Shown here in pieces: positions 1 through 4,412 of a stretch of 7,380 nucleotides of DNA (position 1 is the first letter of the stretch; each line of letters starts with the position of its first letter). The notes below the pieces were generated by a model that was not told the origin of the DNA, searched no databases, and was given only the letters and a program-made list of their open reading frames with translations. Where the stretch lies: the NCBI GenBank assembly GCA_900551625.1, contig URWZ01000075.1, forward strand, positions 1-7,380, read 5' to 3'. Origin of the DNA: an uncultured Collinsella sp. (GTDB lineage: Bacteria > Actinomycetota > Coriobacteriia > Coriobacteriales > Coriobacteriaceae). The translations under genes were made by a program, and so were the position numbers.

Positions 1-46
1 TACACACTGCATATCGTCGGCAGCGTCAGATGTGTATAAGAGACAG
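1..46 (+). other. Illumina Nextera (Tn5) adapter remnant, not genomic
   Basis: Positions 28-46 read AGATGTGTATAAGAGACAG, the Tn5 mosaic end used in Nextera libraries. Positions 14-27 read TCGTCGGCAGCGTC, the Nextera Read 1 tail. Positions 6-13 read ACTGCATA, which I recognise as the i5 index of primer S506/N506. Positions 1-5 (TACAC) match the 3' end of the P5 flow-cell segment. All four pieces are in the order of a finished library molecule, so this is untrimmed adapter at a contig end. Genomic sequence begins at base 47. Confidence 0.98.
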
Positions 47-47
47 G

Positions 48-191
48 CATGACGATGCTGTTGCCAAGGCCGCGCTCAAAGCCGCCGAGCTGGAAGCAAA
101 GCTCGCCGCCATGGATCCCGATAAAGTGGCCAAGGTCCGCGCGGCGCTTGCCGCCAAGGCCGCCCGCGACAAGCAGAAAAAGGAGGCGTAA
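48..191 (+). CDS. C-terminal tail of the gene upstream of the hydrogenase large subunit (echD position), 5'-partial
   Basis: The reading frame is open from the adapter junction and ends with TAA at 189-191, giving 47 residues of genomic origin. The peptide is low-complexity and almost only Ala, Lys, Glu, Leu, Asp and Arg (for example AKAALKAAELEAKLAAMDPD), ending KQKKEA. It is predicted to be a charged helix or coiled coil. The large-subunit Shine-Dalgarno sequence AAGGAGG (180-186) lies inside its last codons, and only 5 bases separate the two genes, so they are cotranscribed. In Ech operons the gene before echE is echD, a small NuoC-like subunit, so this is probably the tail of EchD. The visible part has no diagnostic motif, so that identity rests on gene order alone. 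A start at the in-frame ATG at 30-32 must not be used, because it lies in adapter. Confidence 0.7.
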   Translation, partial: HDDAVAKAALKAAELEAKLAAMDPDKVAKVRAALAAKAARDKQKKEA

Positions 192-196
192 GGTCC

Positions 197-1285
197 ATGG
201 CACATCGCTCCGTTATTCCGTTTGGCCCGCAGCACCCGGTGCTGCCCGAGCCGCTTCATCTGGACCTAGTTATCGAGGACGACCGCGTCATCGAGGCAAT
301 TCCGCAGATCGGCTTTGTGCACCGCGGGCTCGAGAAACTCACCGAAAAGCGCGATATGCATCAGTTTGGCTACATCGCCGAGCGCATCTGCGGCATCTGC
401 GCCGTGGGCCACAGCTGCGGCTATGCTAGCGCCTGCGAACGCATGCTCGGCATCGAGGTGCCCGGTCGCGTGCAGTATATCCGCACCATTTTGCACGAGC
501 TTTCGCGCATTCACTCGCACCTGCTGTGGCTGGGCCTGCTCGCCGATGCCTTTGGCTTCGAGGCGCTGTTCTATCGTTCGTGGACGCTGCGCGAGCAGAT
601 TCTCAAGATTTTTGAGAGCACCTGCGGCGGCCGCGTGATCCTTTCGATTAACGAGATCGGCGGCCTTAAGCATGACATCGAGGACTCCGAGCTGGTGGGT
701 ATTGTCCAGACGCTCGACGCCATGCGTCCCGACTACGAGGCCCTGGTGCATACGTTTTTGGACGACAATAGCTGCGGCGAGCGCCTGCATGGCGTGGGCG
801 TGATCAGCAAGAAGGACGCGCTGGAGCTTTCGATGGTCGGCCCATTCGGGCGCGCTTCGGGCGTGGATTACGACGTGCGCATGTTCGGCGACGGCGCCTA
901 TGCGGACTTGGCCGCGTTTGAGCCTATCGTGGCGACCGACGGCGACTGCTATGCCCGCTGCCAGGTGCGTTGTGCCGAGGTCACGCAGGCCATGGACATC
1001 ATCAAGGAGCTTGTGGGCAAGATTCCGCACGACGGCATCGGTGGGCGCACCAAGCTCACGCCGGCCGACGGCGCGCGTGGCGAGGTTGTGATTGAGCAGC
1101 CGCGCGGCGAGGCGTACTACTATGTGCGCGGTAACGGCACCAAGAATCTGGACCGTTTTCGCGTGCGCACGCCGACGTCGCAAAATCTGGCGGGTCTGAC
1201 GCATGCGTTGCAGGGCGTGCTCCTTGCCAACGTGCCCATGATTATCCTGACCATCGACCCCTGCATTAGCTGCACGGAAAGGTAG
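197..1285 (+). CDS. echE: Ech-type energy-converting [NiFe] hydrogenase, large (catalytic) subunit EchE
   Basis: This 362-residue protein carries the NiFe active site of a group 4 membrane-bound hydrogenase related to complex I subunit NuoD. The N-terminal L1 motif is RICGICAVGH, with Cys65, Cys68 and His72. The C-terminal L2 motif is DPCISCTER, with Cys356 and Cys359. These four cysteines should ligate Ni and Fe. The protein stops three residues after Cys359, so it has no cleavable C-terminal extension. This is known for EchE and CooH but not for E. coli HycE. Its length is close to the roughly 360 residues of known EchE. ATG at 197 is chosen because AAGGAGG lies 10 bases upstream and the N-terminus (HRSVIPFGPQHPVLPEP) is typical of the family. 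The partner reaction is ferredoxin-driven proton reduction at the cytoplasmic membrane. CooH is the main alternative, but an echF-type gene directly downstream favours Ech. Confidence 0.93.
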   Translation: MAHRSVIPFGPQHPVLPEPLHLDLVIEDDRVIEAIPQIGFVHRGLEKLTEKRDMHQFGYIAERICGICAVGHSCGYASACERMLGIEVPGRVQYIRTILHELSRIHSHLLWLGLLADAFGFEALFYRSWTLREQILKIFESTCGGRVILSINEIGGLKHDIEDSELVGIVQTLDAMRPDYEALVHTFLDDNSCGERLHGVGVISKKDALELSMVGPFGRASGVDYDVRMFGDGAYADLAAFEPIVATDGDCYARCQVRCAEVTQAMDIIKELVGKIPHDGIGGRTKLTPADGARGEVVIEQPRGEAYYYVRGNGTKNLDRFRVRTPTSQNLAGLTHALQGVLLANVPMIILTIDPCISCTER

Positions 1286-1292
1286 GCGCGGC

Positions 1293-1634
1293 ATGAGTTT
1301 ACTGACATTTGCCAAGACGGCCTTGGGTTCTATGGTCAAGCAGCCGGTCACGGTGTGCTATCCGCAGGAGAAGCTCGCGGCACCCGAGCGCTTGCGCGGG
1401 CACGTCGTCAACGACATGGACGTGTGCATTTGCTGCGGCATGTGCGCGCGTCGCTGCCCGGCGGGCGCGCTTGCGGTCGATCGCAAGGGCGGTACCTGGT
1501 CGATCGATCCGTATGCCTGCGTGGTATGCGGCGAGTGTATCGAAAGCTGTCCCAAACACTGCCTGACTATGGACACCGCCCGCACCCCAGTTGCGGCGGA
1601 CAAGACTCCCACGGTAGAAACTAAGTCGGAGTAG
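1293..1634 (+). CDS. echF: Ech-type hydrogenase 2x[4Fe-4S] ferredoxin-like subunit EchF
   Basis: This is a 113-residue protein with two classical [4Fe-4S] motifs. The first is Cys45-x2-Cys48-x2-Cys51-x3-Cys55-Pro and the second is Cys76-x2-Cys79-x2-Cys82-x3-Cys86-Pro. It is related to NuoI and relays electrons from soluble reduced ferredoxin towards the small-subunit cluster and the NiFe site. There is no membrane segment. The C-terminus after residue 92 is a short Thr/Lys/Ala-rich tail. An additional Cys47 sits inside the first motif (CICCGMC) and another at residue 22; neither is needed for the two clusters. It starts 7 bases after the echE stop, with AAGG at 1279-1282 overlapping the end of echE, so it is cotranscribed and is probably the last gene of the operon. 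A large GC hairpin follows 32 bases after the stop. The family assignment is secure, and the name echF depends on the echE neighbour. Confidence 0.9.
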   Translation: MSLLTFAKTALGSMVKQPVTVCYPQEKLAAPERLRGHVVNDMDVCICCGMCARRCPAGALAVDRKGGTWSIDPYACVVCGECIESCPKHCLTMDTARTPVAADKTPTVETKSE

Positions 1635-1665
1635 CGCTGGAATTGGGCTGGTATAGCGCTGGAAT
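1632..1665 (+). repeat. Short tandem duplication spanning the echF stop codon
   Basis: TAGCGCTGGAAT occurs at 1632-1643 and again exactly at 1654-1665, a 22-base period. Similarity continues weakly into the following GGG-CTGG / GGGGCCGG bases. The first copy includes the echF TAG stop. It looks like a small local duplication between the stop codon and the terminator hairpin. I see no function for it. Confidence 0.6.
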
Positions 1666-1666
1666 G

Positions 1667-1700
1667 GGGGCCGGTGGGGCAAAATTGCCCCACCGGCCCC
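1667..1700 (+). terminator. Strong GC-rich hairpin, probable transcription terminator of the ech operon
   Basis: The arm GGGGCCGGTGGGGC (1667-1680) is perfectly complementary to GCCCCACCGGCCCC (1687-1700), a 14-bp stem with the loop AAAATT. If the inner AA/TT also pair, the stem is 16 bp. It lies 32 bases after the echF stop. No T-run follows; instead a second small dyad (CGCGC at 1700-1704 with GCGCG at 1711-1715) comes next. It therefore departs from the classical intrinsic terminator, and could instead protect the 3' end of the mRNA. Confidence 0.6.
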
Positions 1701-1731
1701 GCGCTTAAACGCGCGGTTGTACCGCCACGAA

Positions 1732-1885
1732 CAAAACCATGCCGGATTACGGGGCTGGATAGCGAACCTCCGACCATACAGAAAATTGCAAAAACAAAAC
1801 CGCAGGTAGATAGCCTGCCGTTTTTCAAAAAATGAAGGTATGGATGAGGGTTCCGACTTTAGCCCCGTAATCCGGCATAGTTTTG
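1732..1885 (+). repeat. Palindromic intergenic element, copy 1 (154 bp)
   Basis: The outer arms 1732-1756 and 1861-1885 are inverted copies matching at 24 of 25 positions. The sole difference is CATGG against CATAG. The arm sequence includes ATGCCGGATTACGGGGCT. A second inner stem is centred on AAAACCGCAGG (1797-1807) and CCTGCCGTTTT (1814-1824), with the loop TAGATAG. Between these are weaker complementary stretches (GACCATAC near 1772 and GGTATGGAT near 1838). The whole unit could fold as one long interrupted hairpin as DNA or RNA. It is related to copies 2 and 3 through the core motif CGCAGGTAGA and shares its end sequences with copy 3. Confidence 0.85.
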
Positions 1886-1918
1886 AAATGGCACCATATC
1901 CGTAACCGCCCTTGATCT

Positions 1919-1963
1919 CCCGCGGACGGAGGAAAACGGACCATTTTTGCCTTGCGAGGGCTG
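1919..1963 (+). repeat. Diverged 45-bp direct repeat, left copy
   Basis: This segment matches 2157-2201 at 35 of 45 positions without gaps. The best-conserved stretch is GAAAACGGA followed by CATTTT and GCGAGG. The two copies lie in the same orientation on either side of palindromic element 2. They are too long and too diverged to be a recent transposition target-site duplication. Confidence 0.65.
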
Positions 1964-1974
1964 CCGCGTGACCC

Positions 1975-2142
1975 GTCTGCCACGAAATGGGCCCATCTAC
2001 TACGTTTAAGCCACCGCCCTCAACCATGGCAAGTAATGCGAAATAAAAATCGCAGGTAGAACGCCTGCGATTTTGCATGTAAAGCGGGTATGGTCGGGGA
2101 TATTGAGTCAAACGTAGTAGATGGGCTGATTTCGTGGCGGAC
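1975..2142 (+). repeat. Palindromic intergenic element, copy 2 (168 bp)
   Basis: The outer arms 1975-2007 and 2110-2142 are inverted copies matching at 30 of 33 positions. They include CCACGAAAT and CATCTACTACGTTT. The core is a perfect 11-bp hairpin: AAAATCGCAGG (2046-2056) with CCTGCGATTTT (2064-2074), loop TAGAACG. ATGGTCGGGGAT (2090-2101) recurs in copy 3 on the opposite strand. The arm sequence differs from copy 1, although the layout and core are the same. Confidence 0.85.
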
Positions 2143-2156
2143 GCCGTCAGCCGATC

Positions 2157-2201
2157 CCCGTGGGCGGAAGAAAACGGATCATTTTGGTCCCGCGAGGCTT
2201 G
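2157..2201 (+). repeat. Diverged 45-bp direct repeat, right copy
   Basis: This is the partner of 1919-1963 (35 of 45 identities, ungapped). It starts 14 bases after the right arm of palindromic element 2, while the left copy ends 11 bases before its left arm, so element 2 is bracketed almost symmetrically. It could be part of a larger ancestral repeat unit that includes the element. Confidence 0.65.
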
Positions 2202-2229
2202 TGGAGGCACTCGTGCAGGGCCGCCCGAA

Positions 2230-2383
2230 CAAAACTATGTCAGTTTACTACGATGAATTCGACATCCCCGACCATGACTGCATTTTTCTAAATATTGCAA
2301 GCGTTCTACCTGCGGTTTTGCAAGCACGCAATTTACCGTAGTCGAAGGCGGGCGATTCGTCGTAGTAAACCGACATAGTTTTG
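2230..2383 (-). repeat. Palindromic intergenic element, copy 3 (154 bp, inverted orientation)
   Basis: The outer arms 2230-2261 and 2353-2383 are inverted copies with two mismatches and one single-base gap over about 32 bases. They include CAAAACTATGTC and TTTACTACGA. Read on the minus strand, the core AAAACCGCAGGTAGAACGC (2301-2319) aligns with the cores of copies 1 and 2, so this copy is inverted relative to them. CCCCGACCAT (2266-2275) is the complement of the ATGGTCGGGG of copy 2. The ends match copy 1: CGAACAAAAC before the left arm and CATAGTTTTGAAATGGCA at the right. It ends 60 bases from the response-regulator stop and could serve as that transcript's 3' structure. Confidence 0.85.
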
Positions 2384-2443
2384 AAATGGCATTAAATCGG
2401 TGGCAGCCATTTTGCTATGCCGGAGCGGTTGGCCGCTGGGTAA

Positions 2444-3073
2444 TTACCCTCGCAGGTAGGCGATGGCGATCTGCGTGCGGTTGCGCAGGCCCATTTTGGC
2501 TAGGATCGAGCTGATGTGGTTGCGCACGGTGCCTTCGCCCATGTAGGCGGTAGCGGCAATCTCCTTGTTGTCGAGGCCGCGGGCGATAAGCTCGGCGACT
2601 TCGAACTCGCGGTCGGTCAGGCTGGCAAAGGCCGCGGGCCGGCGAGGCGTGCCCGCCTCGACGCCCGTTCCGTCAAAATCGATGTCCTCGATTGCCTTTC
2701 CCTCGAGCACGCGTTTGCCGTCCATGACCTGGGCCAACGCCGGCGGAATAGCGGCGACATCGGTTTTGATCAGGTAGCCGCGGGCGCCCAACTTGAGCGC
2801 CGACACAATGTACTCGTCATCCGAGAATGTCGTCAGAAACACCACGCGCGCCGCAGGGTCGCGCTCAAGGATCTCGCGGGCCGCCGAAAGCCCGTCGCGC
2901 CCCGGCATCTGAATGTCGAGCAGCGCGATATCGGGTGCGCGTTCGGCATAAAGAGCCACTGCGTCGTTGCCGTCGGCGCCGGTACCCACCACCTCGATCT
3001 GTGGCTGGGCGCCCAGGATAATTTTGAGCGAATCGACCACCAAGCGGTCGTCATCGACAACGATGAGCCTCAT
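2444..3073 (-). CDS. NarL/LuxR-family response regulator
   Basis: This 209-residue regulator has two domains. The receiver (about 1-120) has the acidic pocket Asp7/Asp8, the phosphoacceptor Asp53 in LLDIQMPG, the switch Thr81 and the conserved Lys103. The C-terminal LuxR-type helix-turn-helix (about 150-207) contains LTDREFEVAELIARGLDNKEIA and the recognition helix around GTVRNHISSILAKMG. The length is normal for NarL-type regulators. Its ATG overlaps the kinase stop as ATGA (3070-3073), and AAGGAG (complement of 3084-3089) inside the kinase gene gives a ribosome site 10 bases upstream. This indicates translational coupling. It is presumably phosphorylated by the adjacent kinase and controls the divergent exporter operon, as in Lnr-type loci. 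The target site is not proven here. Confidence 0.95.
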   Translation of the reverse strand: MRLIVVDDDRLVVDSLKIILGAQPQIEVVGTGADGNDAVALYAERAPDIALLDIQMPGRDGLSAAREILERDPAARVVFLTTFSDDEYIVSALKLGARGYLIKTDVAAIPPALAQVMDGKRVLEGKAIEDIDFDGTGVEAGTPRRPAAFASLTDREFEVAELIARGLDNKEIAATAYMGEGTVRNHISSILAKMGLRNRTQIAIAYLRG

Positions 3074-4215
3074 CGGCCCTCATCTCCTTGCTGTTTGGGA
3101 ACGGTGGCAAACACGCGCCAGCCGCCGGCGCCGGCGCGCGGGCCGGCGGTGAAGGTGCCGCCAAGCGCCTCGATGCGCTCGCGCATGGAGGCGAGCCCCA
3201 TACCCTCCGCGGCGCCGCGGCCGCTTGCTTGGACCCCGTCCACGCCATCGTCGGTAACGATGAGCTGGTAAAACGACGGATGCTCCATGCATCGTACAGT
3301 GACGGTCCGGGCGCAAGCATGGCGCATGGTATTGGAGAGCGCTTCGCGCAGGACCGCCGCAAAGCAGTTGGCGACGTTTGCGGGCGCATGTTCGGTCATG
3401 ACTTCAAGCTCAATCTGCGGGCCGCCGTCCGAGCGCGCGCCTTCAACAATGCGTTCGAGCTGTACGGAAAGGTCGGCGGCGTTGTCGTTGAGCGCGTGGA
3501 CGCTGGTGCGCACAAGCTGGAGCGCCTCGTCAACCGTGCGTTTGACGTCGGCGAAATCGGTGGAGACGCCGGGCTCGTCGGCATGAACCACGCGCAGGGC
3601 TTCGGCTTGCAGTGAGGCGCGCGTGAGTTGGTGCCCGACGTTATCGTGGATCTCGCGCGCGATGCGGGCGCGTTCGGTGAGCGTCGCGAGCTCGACTTCG
3701 TAGTCCTGGCGGTCAGCAAGATCGCGGTTGTGCGCCTCGAGCGCCAGAGCACGCTCCTGCAGCTCGTCGCGGGTGCGGCGCATGCGCTGCTGCTCGCGCT
3801 CCAGCTGGGCGGTACGTAGCGATAGCAAGGTGGCGGCGACCGAAAGGATGGCGGTCAGCAGGAGCGTTCGGGCGGTGAGCGCGTCGGCACGAAGGTCCGC
3901 GACGAGCGCAAAGACAAAGGCGATGCCAATGCCCAGCACGACCCAGGCATGCTCGCGGCGCACGCGTCGCGCGATGTCATAGAGGGCGAGAGGCGCAAAC
4001 GGCACAAACGGCGGCACGAAGACGGCCGCGATGATGTAAGCGTAGCTCGCGGCCTCGCTTGTGCGGCACGTGCGATCCTTCTGCGCGAGCTCGGCCATCG
4101 AGGTGGTAATAACGCCAAGGCAAAACGCTGCGACCAGGCGAGCGTCCACAGTAAGACCCATCGCGGCCGCAATGCAGCACGCCAGCACAATCGATTTGTC
4201 GAAAAGCCTGTTCAT
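3070..4215 (-). CDS. DesK/NarL-type membrane sensor histidine kinase (HisKA_3)
   Basis: This 381-residue protein starts MNRLFDKSIVLACC. Residues 8-133 form about five hydrophobic segments (roughly 8-23, 27-42, 58-80, 90-108, 113-133) with very short loops, so there is no sizeable extracellular sensor domain. Residues 134-180 are a charged coiled coil. The dimerisation/phosphoacceptor box is ERARIAREIHDNVGHQL with His190. The ATPase domain shows the N-box REALSNTMRHA (Asn295), DDG at 322-324 and GMGL at 338-341. This set is the HisKA_3 plus HATPase_c layout that pairs with LuxR-type regulators. Upstream in-frame ATGs (for example at 4377) would add a 54-residue Arg-rich extension that is not kinase-like. 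The start at 4215 places the first membrane segment normally and sits 6 bases from a -10 element. The membrane-only input resembles intramembrane-sensing kinases of Lnr/DesK type. The ligand is unknown. Confidence 0.92.
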   Translation of the reverse strand: MNRLFDKSIVLACCIAAAMGLTVDARLVAAFCLGVITTSMAELAQKDRTCRTSEAASYAYIIAAVFVPPFVPFAPLALYDIARRVRREHAWVVLGIGIAFVFALVADLRADALTARTLLLTAILSVAATLLSLRTAQLEREQQRMRRTRDELQERALALEAHNRDLADRQDYEVELATLTERARIAREIHDNVGHQLTRASLQAEALRVVHADEPGVSTDFADVKRTVDEALQLVRTSVHALNDNAADLSVQLERIVEGARSDGGPQIELEVMTEHAPANVANCFAAVLREALSNTMRHACARTVTVRCMEHPSFYQLIVTDDGVDGVQASGRGAAEGMGLASMRERIEALGGTFTAGPRAGAGGWRVFATVPKQQGDEGR

Positions 4216-4227
4216 ACGGGTATTGTA
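4216..4227 (-). promoter_or_regulatory. Probable -10 element of a leaderless promoter for the kinase-regulator operon
   Basis: On the minus strand TACAAT (4227-4222) is followed by only six bases (ACCCGT) before the kinase ATG at 4215. Transcription would therefore start at or within a base of the A of ATG. No Shine-Dalgarno sequence is visible before this start. No good -35 is seen at 16-18 bases upstream (CCTCCA at 17), so the promoter would be weak or need an activator. Confidence 0.5.
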
Positions 4228-4330
4228 CGCGAAGCTGCGCGTGGTGGAGGGGCCGCCTGCGCAACCGTGACATTCCTCCCGCACGGCAAATCGGGGGCGC
4301 CGGCGGGCCACGCGACCAAGCCCCGCACTC

Positions 4331-4344
4331 GTGACAAAGCTCAC
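4331..4344. promoter_or_regulatory. Small dyad in the divergent promoter region, candidate operator
   Basis: GTGA-CAAAGC-TCAC is a perfect 4-bp inverted repeat with a 6-base spacer. It lies in the 197-base gap between the kinase and ATPase genes, 69 bases before the ATPase start. CGTGACA occurs here (4330-4336) and again at 4266-4272, 64 bases apart in the same direction. LuxR-type regulators bind short dyads, so this is a candidate site, but a dyad this short can occur by chance. I could not find a convincing -35/-10 pair for the plus-strand operon. Confidence 0.25.
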
Positions 4345-4412
4345 TGGTGCGCGCCGGCGGCTCCTGCGATGATGCAATCGTACCGGGCCGCAATCAACGG
4401 AAGGGCCGCCTC

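Larger units (their letters stand above)
1635..2443. other. 809-base convergent intergenic region without a believable gene
   Basis: This gap lies between the 3' ends of echF (+) and the response-regulator gene (-). It holds a GC-rich hairpin after echF, three long palindromic elements and a pair of 45-base direct repeats, each listed separately. It is visibly AT-richer than the flanking genes. Open frames in it run through the palindromes and read as low-quality translations with no recognisable domain, so I call no gene. Bases 2384-2443 hold only a weak 5-bp stem (2424-2428 with 2433-2437) beside the regulator stop codon. Confidence 0.8.

Noticed and set aside
266..1351. Long minus-strand open frame (361 codons) opposite the hydrogenase large subunit
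   Set aside because: It is a shadow of the GC-rich echE codons: its translation has no domain, is rich in His/Arg/Ala, and lies fully antisense to a gene with clear catalytic motifs.
1299..2210. Minus-strand open frame of 303 codons running from the repeats into echF
   Set aside because: It crosses two palindromic elements and is antisense to echF. The translation is low quality and has no recognisable motif.
2090..2341. Plus-strand open frame of 83 codons in the intergenic region
   Set aside because: It spans the right arm of element 2, the direct repeat and most of element 3. There is no Shine-Dalgarno sequence and no recognisable motif.
1732..2383. CRISPR array
   Set aside because: The repeated units are about 154 bp, are internally palindromic and occur in both orientations. 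There are no short identical repeats with regular unique spacers and no cas gene.
1732..2383. Retron or insertion sequence
   Set aside because: No reverse transcriptase or transposase gene, not even a remnant, lies near the palindromes. Only a non-autonomous element remains possible.
2424..2437. Hairpin next to the response-regulator stop as an intrinsic terminator
   Set aside because: The stem is only 5 bp (AGCGG/CCGCT) and no T-run follows on the minus strand. The palindromic element beyond it is a better candidate 3' structure.
4216..4377. 54-residue N-terminal extension of the histidine kinase (ATG at 4377)
   Set aside because: The added peptide is Arg/Ser-rich and unlike kinase N-termini. 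It would run through most of the divergent promoter region, and a -10 element sits immediately before the ATG at 4215.
4347..4412. 22-residue extension of the ABC ATPase (ATG at 4347)
   Set aside because: It lacks a ribosome site, whereas ATG at 4413 has GGAAGG at good spacing and the normal ABC N-terminus.
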